In this document: positions 1-10,528 of the stretch, one piece after another
Numbering within the stretch: position 1 is the first letter of the stretch
Layout: the number at the start of each line of letters is the position of its first letter
Source of the DNA: Bathymodiolus brooksi
Lineage: Eukaryota > Mollusca > Bivalvia > Mytilida > Modiolidae
Length of the DNA stretch: 64,000 bases
Assembly (NCBI GenBank): GCA_963680875.1
Contig: OY804580.1
Coordinates: forward strand, 116,501,534-116,565,533
Direction: 5' to 3'
Made by a program: the position numbers and the translations under genes
The notes under the pieces: generated by a model
The model's input: the letters and a program-made list of their open reading frames with translations, nothing else
Told to the model about the DNA's origin: nothing
The model's database searches: none

Positions 1-860
1 CGTCATATTAGAATTTAAAAATAAATAAATTAACAAATGGACTGTTAATTAAATTTATTATCCTAACAAGTTTACACTTAAGAATGTCAGAGGAGTGAGA
101 GCAGTTAAGATTTTAAATCAAGTAAATGGTAAACATAATTTATTAAACAGTAATTTATAAATACAGTCGTGTGTGTATTTTTGTTTATTAAAATGTCATG
201 ACTATATTAAACAGTCAGAGTAAAATAACTCTTTTGTTATACAGGTAATATTGAATTGGTTTCACCACCGATCCACCTATGGAGATCTAATAAAGAAATC
301 CTTTACCCCTCATGTGAGGTCAGAATCAGTGTATTCTATTTTACTGTTGCTTTGCTTTTGTTTTGTTTTGCTTTACTTTTATTAATTAATTTAGTTAATA
401 AGTTATTTAGCTTATTGCATTAATTGGTGTAAGAAGCTTATGCTAACTTTGCGTATTATGATGCTTATTGGTTTTGTTCATTTGTAATATCATATTTTAT
501 TTGCATTTATTGTATTCCGGAAAATAAGATGTACATGTATATGTACGTAAAAAAGTATTTGTATTTGCTTGCTTCATCACTCTAAACCTTTTGATGAGTT
601 CATGACCCCCAGGTCACTTCTTTAATATAAATCGTGTAATCACATTAAGTTACCTTGTATTGCATTTTATACTGTAATTATGATAATATATAATAAGGAG
701 TTATCTTTCTTTTCATTGACTTTGTATTTATATTGTTTATTTTAATTGCAGGAATATTAGAGATTATATTATATACTATATATGAAATAATTGTGTCTAA
801 ATAAAAATAGAAGAACCCCACAGTAAAAGTTATTTTCATTTGGAGGGAGAACGAAATAAT
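1..860. other. AT-rich non-coding stretch, no gene seen
   Basis: No reading frame of convincing composition, no splice-bounded exon and no repeat shared with the rest of the window was seen. The composition is strongly AT-rich. Homology to the second copy of the composite block starts only near the end of this stretch, at a short self-complementary word (actactagagtagtag). Confidence 0.6.
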
Positions 861-1271
861 ACTACACTACTAGAGTAGTAGTACAAGTACATGGCTACCT
901 GTGACCGAAGGTCACCCGAAGGGGTGGAAGTGCGTGCGCATACCCAACCGGAAGTTGTGCAATATCCCCTAGTGTGGTCTTTTCACCGGAAGTTGGCTAC
1001 ATGAAGTGATATCATTTTCCCGCGCATTTTTCTTTTTAGTACAAAATGTTGGTTGGGGTGTTCTCTGCGACGTTCGCGCCTACCCCTTTCCCTGGTTATT
1101 TGCTTCTATTATTTTCATAATTACATATAAAGTTTGCTGTTTTCGGATATGTTGTGTAGTACTCCAAGGATGGTATTTGTAAGACTCAAATGAATGAAAT
1201 GTGTGATATTTTCAAGTGTTTCGTTTTCTTTTTGTTTGCAACGTGTTTTGGGTGGAATTTCAACGCTATCG

Positions 1272-1350
1272 TGGTGGTGGAGGAGGAGGAGGAGGGAGGG
1301 AGGGCGAAGGAGGGGAATGGTGGAGGAGGAGGGAGGTAGGAGGAGGTGTC
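1272..1350. repeat. GGA/GGT purine-rich low-complexity tract
   Basis: Imperfect run of gga and ggt triplets on the plus strand, just downstream (in minus-strand terms) of the PC4-like gene. The equivalent place in copy 2 (16,681-16,711) is a cleaner GGA run, so tract length differs between copies. It resembles a triplex-prone or short tandem repeat. No coding value is assigned. Confidence 0.7.
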
Positions 1351-1428
1351 TTTAGGTGTAATTATGACTAACACAGAAATCAAGTTTCATATTTTATTGT
1401 TCAAGTTCTGTTTCTCAGTCTCTTTCAT

Positions 1429-2079
1429 TTAATCTTCTCCGGTCACTTTATTGTCCATTGTTCTCAGTTCCGGCCCTCTGTCTTCAAATAAAGGTATGGT
1501 CTTTTTCAGTTCTTTCCGTTGGTTAAGACTCAAGTTCACTCCTCTCTTCGTAGGATGCAATGTCCATTCTCCATTAGGCACGAAGTACTTCCTGATGTGA
1601 ATTCTCAGTTGAGGGGCTTTGATGATGACATAGACGTCTTCTCCCAGGTCATATTTCCAGTCCACGGATTCTCCGTCTATCACTCAACTGATCAAGTCGT
1701 TCACCACTTGCAAAGGACTGCACAAGACTTTCCACTGTGGTAATGATAAGCTGACACCGACTTTGGTAGGAATCGTATCGGTTTTCCAAAATCTCAGATC
1801 CACTCTCTTACTGCCATTTCATTCTGTGAGTTATCTTCCACCTCCTAGGGGTACTTTGACCGGAATGTTCAATGCTTGGGTCTGGTCTTTGGCGAACGTT
1901 ACTGCTAAGGCTTCCTGTAACAGATCTCCTTGTGTCAAGGTGAACAGAATGTTCAATGCTTGGGTCTGGTCTTTGGCGAACGTTACTGCTAAGGCTTCCT
2001 GTAACAGATCTCCTTGTGTCAAGGTGAACAGAATGTTCAATGCTTTGGTCTGGTCTTTTGATTTTGATTTACGTGACAT
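1429..2079 (-). pseudogene. PC4 (Sub1/p15)-like domain protein, copy 1, broken
   Basis: The minus-strand start at 2,079 gives MSRKSKSK, then two full 28-residue repeats starting DQTK/DQTQALNILFTLTQGD and a third truncated one ending IPVKVPLGGGR. A first PC4-like domain follows (DLRFWKT, PTKVGVSLSLPQWK), then a second (LGEDVYVIIKAPQLR, IHIRKYFVPNGEW, PTKRGVNLSLNQ) ending at 1,429. PC4 folds bind single-stranded DNA and act as transcription cofactors; that role is family knowledge only. Lesions: a 6-nt loss next to GGGR creating a TAA, a TGG-to-TGA change soon after, and a TGA between the two domains (complement of 1,684-1,686). The second domain is intact here although broken in copy 2. I chose this start because the same ATG, basic N-terminus and upstream CCAAT array are conserved in copy 2. 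Confidence 0.72.
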
Positions 2080-2152
2080 GTCGAATGAAGTGTGAGTCTT
2101 TGCTCTCTTGTCTCTGCTTTTCATAGAATGAAGAATTTGTTGCGATGGAGTC

Positions 2153-2270
2153 GATTGGTTGTTTCTATTTGTATCCTGCTTTCTGATTGGTTCTTTTTCC
2201 TGGCTTCTGATTGGATAATCGGCCGGAAATGGCGACTTCTGATTGGTCAGATTTCCTGGCTGTTGATTGG
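2153..2270 (-). promoter_or_regulatory. Five-box CCAAT array upstream of PC4-like gene, copy 1
   Basis: Five gattgg words (CCAATC on the minus strand) begin at 2,153, 2,185, 2,209, 2,241 and 2,265, spaced 32, 24, 32 and 24. Between boxes three and four lies ccggaaatggc, which reads as an ETS/YY1-type word in the minus direction. The array starts about 75 bp upstream of the gene's ATG. CCAAT boxes are NF-Y sites; promoter function is inferred from position and conservation with copy 2. Confidence 0.6.
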
Positions 2271-2342
2271 TTGACGATGGAACACATCTCAATCCTTCTA
2301 CCACTCGAATATATCTTAAAAAAACAAAAAACGGCTTACTCT

Positions 2343-2640
2343 TCGCGAAGCACATGAATTCACTGGATGTGTTACTCGATTATTAGTTTTATGTGTATGT
2401 TTTGTAGATCGTTGTTTCTCCTTTGTACTTTTTCTTTTGGCCATTGTGTTATCTGTTCTTCAATATACGGATTCTGATTACCCCTTTGACTATCTTCAAA
2501 CTCTTCTTCACACCCGGTGTTTGGTGGAGTCCGTGTTGCTCATCTATTTAGGTTTCCTGTTTTGTGGTGTGCCCAATGTTGACAGTGTTTCTTGATTGTC
2601 CATTCTTGATTGCCCTTTCTGGTTTTTATAACGTTTCTTT
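2343..2640 (-). repeat. Family A dispersed repeat, reverse, inside copy 1
   Basis: Reverse complement of the repeat that runs forward at 47,213 and 40,588: gttactcgat, ttttggccattgtgtt, gattctgattacccctttg, then a reverse tail with cccaatgttg and cttgattg. The same piece sits at the same place in copy 2, so it was on board before the block duplicated. Confidence 0.7.
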
Positions 2641-2799
2641 AATGACCTTTTCGATCTCAGAGAATAAAAATATCAAATTTTTCATAGAAAGCATCAATTT
2701 TAGTCTACCTCCGAAATAAAGAAACACTTTAACTGTGATTTTATTTTGCCATGACATAGTTGAAAGGATTCGAATCGTAGCATAGCCATTGTGGACAAA

Positions 2800-3240
2800 G
2801 ACGCAGATATATAATTTAGTGCGTTTCTATGACACTCTTCATTAAGTACACTCAGAAAAAAGATTGGAAAGCTAGATAATTCAAAAGTCTTGTAAAAATA
2901 GCAAAAATAAGCTAAGTTAACTATGGCTGAGTGAGATTGACTTCAGTTTTAGTAATTATATAATTTGGGAAATGTACATTTAAAATATTAATATATCTAA
3001 TAAACCATATCCGTGACGAAACATTAACTTATTGGACGGATGGTACCCTCGGGGAATAATAGTCCACATACCAAAGTGATCGACTAAGTGACGGTTATAA
3101 AACCGTTGATATGTAATAAACCATGTCAGTGCCGAAACACTGACTACTAGGGCGGATGACAGCCTCGGAGACTAATAGTCTACTTCCCAAAGTTTTCGAT
3201 CCAGTGATTGTTATAGAAACGTAGATATCTTATTTAGTGC
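2800..3240 (+). repeat. Family X dispersed repeat (forward)
   Basis: Starts with a diverged form of the family X head (cagatatataatttagtgcg), followed by cattaagtacactcag, gattggaaagctagataatt and two blocks with ccgaaacactgac and cctcggagactaatagtc. It recurs at 18,200-18,640 and, in shorter form, at 54,866, 56,249 and 61,995 (forward) and at 13,250, 14,130, 15,340 and 62,640 (reverse). No coding capacity or terminal repeats were recognised. Confidence 0.65.
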
Positions 3241-3845
3241 GTAAAGACTCAGGGTCACTCCTCTCTTCGTAGGATGCAATGTCCATTCTCCATTAGGCAC
3301 GAAGTACTTCCTGATGATTTACGCGACATGTCGAATGAAGTTTGAGTCTCTGCAGTCGATTGGTTGTTTCTTTTTGTATTCTGCTTTCTGATTGGTTCTT
3401 TTTCCTGGGTTCTGATTGGCTAATCGGCCGGAAATGGCTGTTGATTGGTTGACGATGGAACATATCTCAATCCTTCTACCACCCAGTTATATCTTAAAAA
3501 AACAAAAACTCCTTACTCTTCGCGAAACACATGAGTTCACTCGATGTGTTACTGGATCTTTAGTTTTATGTGTATGTTTTGTAGATCTTTGTTTGTCCTT
3601 TGTACTTTTTCTTTTGGCCATTGTGTTATCTATTCTTCTTCAATATACGATTCTGATTACCCCTTTGATTATCTTCAAACTCTTCTTCACACCCGGTGTT
3701 TGGTGGGGTCCGTGTTGTTCATCTATTTAGTTTTCCTGCTTTGTGGTGTGCCCAATGTTGGCAGTGTTTCTTGATTGCCCTTTCTGGTTTCTATAGCGTT
3801 TCTTTAATAACCTTTTTCGATCTCAGAGAATACAAATATCAAAAA
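3240..3845 (-). mobile_element. Third, internally deleted copy of the PC4 element
   Basis: Begins inside the second PC4 domain (taggatgcaatgtccattc), then jumps from cctgat straight to gatttacgcgacatg, the start-codon region of the same gene. Everything between is missing, with a 3-bp GAT overlap at the junction. A reduced CCAAT array and the reverse family A piece follow. The array lacks the stretch between ggaaatgg and gctgttgattgg. The copy then runs directly into the unrecognised gene block at 3,845. It looks like an internal-deletion derivative. Confidence 0.65.
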
Positions 3846-3939
3846 TGTCATCTATATACATGTACAAGTATAAGCTGCAAAATGCTTAATATCTATCTTT
3901 AGTTGACCATATATACATACTTCAAACATGCTCATGCAC

Positions 3940-4387
3940 CTTACTTGCTCATTCACTTTCATCTGTTTCATTACTAGTCAATTCCTGATCACTCTCACTT
4001 CCATCCATATCCACCTCTTCCATGCTCTCATTTTCACCATTCACATTTTAATTGTTTTCAAATAACTTACAATATCTTTTTTCAACATTAGGGCACACAT
4101 TATCCAGGATTATACATTTTCCTTCAAATGTACATTTTTTAAATCGAGATATTCTGCAATTCATCTAGAACTGCTAATCCTAGAAGTGAGCGGAATTCGA
4201 ATTTAGAATATTGTGACACATGTAATAAGCCGTTTAGCTTATTCCTATTATCTACAATAGTTTGTGTGCACTGTGCGGATATCCGTATATTGTTTTCCGA
4301 ATCTATAACAACATCAGTACTTCTTTGCAGAGAACGGCTGTAAGATTTCTTTGGTTCACTACTTATTGGTATTTGCTTTGAGTTCAT
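3940..4387 (-). pseudogene. Unrecognised minus-strand gene with acidic tail, copy 1
   Basis: The 5' part reads from an ATG at 4,387 for 82 residues (MNSKQIPISSEPKKSYSRS, later CTQTIVDNRNKLNGLLH and FEFRSLLGLAVLDEL). Downstream on the minus strand an acidic C-terminus is visible (NGENESMEE, SESDQEL). Compared with copy 2, about 130 bp between the two parts is deleted here, so the frame is broken. I do not recognise the family. It sits head-to-head with the GCDTTS-type gene, about 400 bp away. The 5' part is nearly identical in the two copies. Another reading is that it is one exon of a larger mobile-element gene. Confidence 0.5.
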
Positions 4388-4644
4388 TTTTAATCAGAAT
4401 CTTTCATTTCAAAATACATGTGAATAAAATTCCAGATAATTATAGCTATATTGATATTTATAAATCCTAGTTAGATACTTCCCAAAGTTGCATTACTAAT
4501 TATTTAAAAGTTATATTGAATATCACCCCTTACTCTCATGTCCTTCACACTTAAGTGTTTAGAACTGTTTAGGTTTTCAAAATTATTATGTTTTTTTTTT
4601 GCTACTTTTACTTTTTTTTTATAACCAAATGTTTTACGAATAAA

Positions 4645-4716
4645 TTGACCGCCCCTAAGCTGAGTGGATTTAAAAATTGACCCCCACAATACCTATATAA
4701 AAATAAATTGACCCCC
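4645..4716. promoter_or_regulatory. Three regularly spaced ttgaccnccc words between divergent genes
   Basis: ttgaccgccc at 4,645, ttgaccccca at 4,677 and ttgacccccc at 4,708 are spaced 32 and 31 bp. On the minus strand they read GGGGGTCAA, which contains a GGGTCA half-site word of the nuclear-receptor type. They lie between the ATG of the unrecognised minus gene and the start of the plus-strand GCDTTS-type gene. Copy 2 keeps the same three at 32-bp spacing. Regulatory use is inference. Confidence 0.4.
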
Positions 4717-4794
4717 CTAAATTTTCCAGCCCCTCCACCTGATAAATAATAACTGTTCCTTAAGTTTTGCCCTTCTAGTCCTAAAATAAGTAGG

Positions 4795-6120
4795 AATGAA
4801 GTTGAATGGAACAAATGTATTATATGCCAGGTCTCTACCCCTGAGCAAAATGTGAAATGTTAGTTAAAATAGCCTCATAGAAGCAATGGAAGCAAGAAGA
4901 GATGGTGTGTTTTTTAGAGTAGTACATTCTGTTTCTGATATTGAAAATCTTAGGATTTATGATACAAGTATGCTGTACCACAGGTCTTGCTATAAGACGT
5001 ACACAAGTAGACGAAATTGCGGTTTATTCAAGGTTGAGTCGGCGGGCTCTGATCATAAGCCAGACACATCGCAGGTTCCCTTGTTGAACGAACACACCGA
5101 TGACACGTCTACAGACATTGCACTCTGCAAATTATGTGGAAAACATACTTTTAATAAAGACAGAAAACTCCACAAAATCAAAACAGCCGAACGCCTACAA
5201 AATGTGAAAGACGCAACAGAAGGACAGAATGTTGTTGCATGCCATTCACGCAGATAAAGTGTTTGCAGAATCTGGCGTCAAAGGTAGGATAAATATTAAA
5301 TCCCATGATACTGATGTCTTAGTCTTGTGTATTCACTATTTTTCTAAGCTGCAACATACACAGGAGTTGTGGTTCCAAACTGATACAGTTTCCAGTACTA
5401 AGGACAGGCGGCATTATATCCCAGTACATGGGATTTGTAGCACCCTTAGTCCCGTTTTCACCAATATCCTACCAGCTACTCATGCTGTAACAGGTTGTGA
5501 TACCACTTCATTGTTGTTTGGTATAGGTAAGCGGAGTGTCTTCAAAGTTCTAAAAGAAAACCCAGACAACTTTAAAGATCTGTTACACCTGGCAGGCTGT
5601 GACGTTGATGTGTCAGTGACCGCAGCACGAAGACTGGTAATAAAACTGTATGACTCAAGAGGGAAAATTAAAACTGAGGACAAAAACTTGAACAAATTAA
5701 GAATAAGGCTAGCAACAGTGAAAAGGGCATGTTTAGCCACACTTCCTCCTTGTGAAGCTACCTTTAAGCAACATGTTCTTAGAGCGTCACTCCAGGCTTA
5801 TGCTTGGTATCGTGACATCTTACAAAGCCCCCTCCTAAGAGTCCTTTGCAGTTTGGTTTGGAAAAAGACATGAATCACTCCTTCCTGTCTACTTTCAAGG
5901 TCAAATGTCATCTGACTTTTTACAAGATCTTATTTGCACTTGTAAAGGTAAAGCAGTCTGTTCAAGTGGTTGTGTGTGTTTTGAGCAAGGATTGTCTTGC
6001 ACCAACATTTGTCCGTGCCAAGCAGGTGAAATATGTTGCAATTCGAACACACAAATGTCCAGAAATAAAAGCATAGACGACAATGATGTGGACTTATTAC
6101 ATTTAGATGTACAGGAATGA
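4795..6120 (+). pseudogene. GCDTTS-type transposon-linked protein, internally deleted
   Basis: The N-terminal part shows a CIICQ zinc-type motif near 4,810 (EWNKCIICQVSTPEQNVKC), then YHRSCYKTYTS and LCKLCGKH. At about 5,220 the frame jumps to MLLHAIHADKVF, followed by SHDTDVLVL, LPATHAVTGCDTTS and FGIGKRSVFKVL. The C-terminal cysteine-rich segment is in another frame (LICTCKGKAVCSSGCVCF, CPCQAGEICC). This order fits a large, mostly undescribed protein family common in cnidarian, arthropod and mollusc genomes, and I recognise the arrangement from that family. The DTDVLVL and GCDTTS-GIGK pair recalls the acidic and helix-hairpin parts of PIN/FEN1-like nucleases; that is inference. The middle several hundred residues are missing and at least two frameshifts exist. 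Confidence 0.65.
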
Positions 6121-6893
6121 AATTGTTAAGTGAATCTTTAAATCTGTAGAAAAAAAAAAAGCAACAACAAAATATAAAAAACAACAAAAGAAAACCTGCC
6201 AGATGGTCTCTGAGCTTGACGTGGTTGGTGGGAATAAGGTCAAGGTCACTCCTAACTTTTAGTAGTGAAACATAATTATTTGTTTACCTTTCCGCGGTTA
6301 CGGTACCTTGACACCCGTAAAATACAAATTAAAGCGTACAATTATATGGGGTTATAGACCTTGATCAGTTCTCAACCACTTCCGCTGTTTTTTGTATAAA
6401 AATAACGAAAAATGTACGCAAGAAAGATATTGTTAAAGTCTGATAACATTTTTTTGAAAAATATGGGTTTGACCTTTGACCCACATTATCTCATAACGTG
6501 ACCACACTAGATAACGACGACATCGATATTTCGATGAGTCACGTTCTGCTCTTTCCAAAGATATATAATTTATCCGTGTGTCATACTATTAAGGCAAATC
6601 GGCAAAAATCGATACCCTGCTACCCTACTATATATATATTCATAAAGAAAGAAGCTAAGCACTCCCTGGTATATTGAATTATAACATGCTACCATGAGTT
6701 TCACTTTATAGGCATATATTGATATTAATAAGACAGGTGTTCATTGAAAAGATGCGATCATGCAGGTGTGATATCGAGATAGCATGTAAGTGAACCATGC
6801 CTTCCATGCATTATCCAAAAATCACTATGTCCACGCTTCATATTTGGGTACTTAAGTCCAAAGTTTTCAAACATTTATTCATTCTTTGTGAAC
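6121..6893. other. Non-coding stretch between pseudogenes
   Basis: AT-rich, with an A-rich tract at 6,150-6,190 and a short TA run at 6,630-6,640. No gene was seen. The 3' end of the upstream mobile block and the left end of the Tc1-like element should fall here, but no terminal repeat pair was located by eye. Confidence 0.5.
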
Positions 6894-7828
6894 ATGGTAC
6901 GAAGGCGAATATCGGAGGCGCACAGATGGCAAATAATCGGCATGCTGTCAACAGGAATTTCCTTTAATGCTATTGGACGCAAGATGGGATAGCATTATTC
7001 AGTAGTCAGCCGGCTTGTGAGAAAACACACACCAAGACCAACACCGTGAAAGACTTGCCAAGATCCGGAAGACCACATATAATGTAGCAGCGTGGAGACA
7101 TGGCAGTGCATCGCTTGGTCAGACGGTTCCATTCGCACCCAGCCCTGTTCTGAAAAACACAAATGTTACCAAATAGACGTCTGTCAGAAAGAACAGTGAA
7201 GAACCGTTAGGAATCAAGAGGACTGAAGTCAAGGAAAGTAATTACACGTCCTATGTTATCAGATCGAAATCAATGATTGCGTTTGGCATGGTGTTTAGCG
7301 CGGCGTGGCTTGAATTCGAGGACCTGGCGTGGGATCCATTGGTCGGACAACAGCCGGTTTCTGCTTCATATAACCGATGGACCAATGAGAGTTTGGAGAT
7401 ATAAAAATACGGCATATACCTCAAGGAACATCCAGTCAGCTTTCCCTTACGGTGGAAGATCAGTAATGATATGGGGTGAGTTTCTCATGATTGCAAGGTG
7501 GACTTGGGCACCATAAGAAGAAACCTAACAGGGGATCAGTTCATCAGAGATATCTTACAACCAGTTGTTCCCCATTTCGACAGCTATTCGCTAGCTAGAA
7601 GACCTGTTTATGGATGACAACGCCAGGCCGCATCGTTCAAGGGCAGTAACAGCCTACCTTCAAAGTGAAGCTGTGACTGCTCTGCCATGGGAAGCCATGA
7701 GCCCGGATTTGAATCCGATAGAGCATGCTTGGGACTTTCTAGGCCGTCGTGTACAGGCATTTGAACCTCATGTACAGAACTTACGTCAATTGGAAGCAGC
7801 ATGGCATCGGGAATGGCTGGAGGGATGA
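6894..7828 (+). pseudogene. Tc1/mariner-type transposase relic (DD34E)
   Basis: Starts at 6,894 with MVRRRISEAHRWQIIGML and GISFNAIGRKMG, an N-terminal helix-turn-helix of Tc1 type. The catalytic core follows in pieces: WSDNSRF (first Asp), YMDDNARPHRSR (second Asp) and SPDLNPIEHAWD (Glu). There are 34 residues between the second Asp and the Glu, the Tc1 spacing. Several stops and frame changes occur at 6,990-7,280 and 7,515-7,610, so it is dead. Length from ATG to the final stop is close to a normal Tc1 transposase of about 340 codons, which suggests decay by point changes rather than large deletion. Confidence 0.85.
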
Positions 7829-8724
7829 GACGGAGGGCTGAGAGCGTCATCCAAGCACATGGTGGGTTCATTCGATACTGAACTTTGAACCATGGATGTC
7901 GTTAAGAGACTCAAAATTTACGCTTTCCAGGGGAAATGCCAATCTTATCGTGCATTATAAATTGTGAATGTCAATACTTAGATTTGACATTTTTAGTGTA
8001 GATATTCTATTCATTAAATTATCATTTCTGTTGATAGTTGTTGTCTTTTCCTGAAGCCAATGTAATGTCATACCAGCTCACGTTTGTCTTTCTTAGATTA
8101 CATGTATTTGATCCGTAATATTATGACGCTAATCGTTTCATTGTCATTTCATAAAAAATGGGAGGGCTTAACTTTTTTCTTTTTGGATACATATATGTCA
8201 ATTATATATACATTTGTACTATTTCCTATTAATATCATCTATGAAAAAAATAACTTGGTTTGACTTGACTGGAGATCAAATTTATGATCTTCTTCACTCG
8301 AGGAAAAAACGTTTAAAAATGTTAAAAAGTAAGTATGCCAATTAAGCCTAAGCTATATATCGACCAAAGCGTCATTTTTTCTTTGAAATCTGTCTTGACT
8401 TTGATTAACTATTTTATATAGTTTGGGTTATTACTATTATATGGTATTTTTCATTGTTTTCTACAATTATTTAGTCATATATAGTGATTAACAGGCATAT
8501 GTGATCTTGTTGAGGTTATCGTTCTGGATATTCAACGTCAGGAAAGTGGGCGGTCATGTAGTTGTGTTATACCGCTATCGATTTTGCATCTTTCCACGAT
8601 TTTTCGATTGAATTTTAGAACTGTTCTGTCTTAGTATTTTTTTTATTTCATTGTATATAAAATTTATTTCATTTACTAATATATCGTAGTACGTTTCATT
8701 ACATGAGAGTCTGCTGTAAGAAAA
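7829..8724. other. AT-rich non-coding stretch
   Basis: No gene seen. It presumably includes the right end of the Tc1-like element; no inverted repeat to the 6.6-6.9 kb side was found by eye. Confidence 0.45.
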
Positions 8725-8830
8725 ACGTATATATCTAGTTTAGTGCACACGATACGGAATAACCTTCATCAGATACACTCAACTTATTCAACACTTCTGA
8801 TGGCCAAATAAGTTATCGACGCAATTTATC
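8725..8830 (+). repeat. Family X fragment, forward
   Basis: Contains tatatctagtttagtgcaca and aataaccttcatcagataca, matching the head of family X as seen at 56,249 and 54,866. Truncated after about 100 bp. Confidence 0.55.
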
Positions 8831-9004
8831 ACACAAGCCTTATGTTTGTTCATCGGCACCACTCGTACTTGCATACATTAGAGGCGATATGCACATACTT
8901 ATTTTGCCATGGAAAAATGAACGTTGAAGACATTTGTCAGACTTTACTACATATATGAGTAACACGGAAGTTCCCAGTTCTTATAATAAACGGGAACTAC
9001 TTAC

Positions 9005-9220
9005 CCTTCTCGAGCACCTGGGTTCAACCCCCTCCCCCCTCACCCCCGGTTTTTTTGGTGGGGTCCGTATTGCTCATATTTTTAGTGTTCTGTGTTGTGT
9101 TGTTATTCTTTATTGTGTTTGTTTCGTCCCGTGTCCTGTGTGCCCAATGTTGCCAGTATATCTGGATTGTCCATTCTTGATTGACCCTTCTGGTTTCTCT
9201 AATCATACTAATGTTTAGCA
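9005..9220 (-). repeat. Family A repeat, reverse
   Basis: Reverse-orientation copy: acccttctcgagcacctggg, ggtggggtccgtattgctc, cccaatgttgccagt, gattgtccattcttgatt. It is of the sub-type also seen forward at 40,588 and 52,190. Confidence 0.65.
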
Positions 9221-9229
9221 TAGGCTATT

Positions 9230-9900
9230 TCGTTTATAAACGTTTTTGTACATACAAAATTCTGTCAAATGGGCAAAACATGTACCTCAGCTCCCCTGAC
9301 ATGATTCTTATTGTTATAAGCCCAAACTATGTCTTTTTTAGATATGGGTTAGGCCCTTTATTAAAGACCCGAAATGACTAACGTGATGAACAGCAACAAT
9401 ACAGATCTCTCATAAATATATATTTTAATTTTTACCTGAGTTTCAGGTAAATTAACTTCAATAATTAATTATATCCAGATCCTTTCTCATTCGCTAAGAA
9501 CTTTTTTTTGTCATAATATAATAATTCTTTTCATTGTACTGTATCCTGTAGAATTACAATGTAAATATTGATTAATTGGTTAACATATTGAATATGAAAT
9601 TAAAAAACTGTCGAGTATGATCACGTGATATTTCAGGTGTATGCACATTTTATTTTATTTTTTCAAATCTAATTGAAGTCAGTTTGTTTAATTTGAAATG
9701 TTAAATTCTTCTTGGTAATGATAATGGGAAGATTTACCTTCTATACGGTATGTTCTTGGTCTGTGTTTTATAATTAAGAATTTGTTTTATTGTTTAAATT
9801 TTAAACTTTTTTTTCGCTTCACTTTGATCTTGAACTCTCTCTTTTCAAATTATTTTACATACATAGTTGATTATGACTATCGGTATTTAAAGTCACTTTC
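9230..9900. other. AT-rich non-coding stretch
   Basis: No gene, splice-bounded exon or shared repeat was recognised. Confidence 0.45.
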
Positions 9901-9904
9901 GTTG

Positions 9905-10135
9905 TGATCGTATGGTAGTTGGATCTTAACTACCTATGCAATCAGTGCCGATCACCACTAACGTTGTGAGTTCGAATCCCGCTCAGGCGAGGTGTACACG
10001 ATACAACATTATGTAATAAGTTCGGCAGGTCAGTGTTTTTTTCCGGGCATCCCGGTTTCCTTCACGAAATAAAACTGACCGCCATGAAATAACTGTAATA
10101 TTAATGAAAGTGGTGTTAAACACAATTAATCTACC
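9905..10135 (+). mobile_element. tRNA-derived SINE, forward
   Basis: A tRNA-like head with a box B word (gagttcgaatcccgc) near 9,970 is followed by a body with cgggcatcccggtttcc and a tail with ataactgtaatattaatga and gtggtgttaaacac. Body and tail match the SINEs at 46,433 (forward) and 62,110 (reverse). The copy looks full length but diverged. Confidence 0.7.
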
Positions 10136-10448
10136 TCCAAAACCAATAATATTTCGGTTTCATCGTTATATGTTTCGCGTCTTTCCTTTGATCTCACTAA
10201 AGGATATTGTCAGTATCAACCGACTGATACTCTGATACTGAAAATTATCGGTCAGTGTGACGCTAAGTAAATATATGATAATGACAGTTATCACTAATAT
10301 CGCAGCGAATTCGATATGGCGAGCAGTGATACCAGTGATAGTGTATGTTGTTGAGGCCTTCAAATGCTATTAGTTTTATCGGTAATGTCACAATGTACTT
10401 ATGATATGTACGATTTTGCATATGCAATACAGATGGTTACGCTCAGTC

Positions 10449-10528
10449 CATATCACAGCCCATGTGATAATAATGCCGTATCACACGGAGGTGTAATACG
10501 GCATTATTATTACATGGGTTGTGATATG
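10449..10528. repeat. Near-perfect 33-bp-arm hairpin
   Basis: Left arm 10,449-10,481 (catatcacagcccatgtg...) is the inverse complement of right arm 10,496-10,528 (...acatgggttgtgatatg), with a 14-bp spacer and only one or two mismatches. It could be a terminal hairpin or a minimal foldback element. Confidence 0.75.

Larger units (their letters stand above)
861..4760. mobile_element. Composite mobile block, copy 1 (PC4 gene plus unrecognised gene)
   Basis: This stretch matches 16,393-20,424 in the same order: GGA-rich tract, minus-strand PC4-like gene, CCAAT array, reverse family A repeat, family X repeat, unrecognised minus-strand gene. Homology begins at actactagagtagtag and ends at gataaataat-actgttcc. 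Copy 1 lacks the left inverted repeat of copy 2 and carries an extra internally deleted partial copy at 3,240-3,845. It continues directly into the GCDTTS-type gene at 4.8 kb, which copy 2 lacks. All coding parts are broken, so this is an old, inactive copy. Confidence 0.7.

Noticed and set aside
1684..1686. Selenocysteine reading of the shared TGA in the PC4-like gene
   Set aside because: No SECIS-like structure was looked for successfully, and other unequivocal stops exist in both copies; a shared lesion is simpler.
9960..9985. Intact tRNA gene at the gttcgaatcc word
   Set aside because: No acceptor-stem pairing or complete cloverleaf; it continues into a SINE body and tail shared with other copies.
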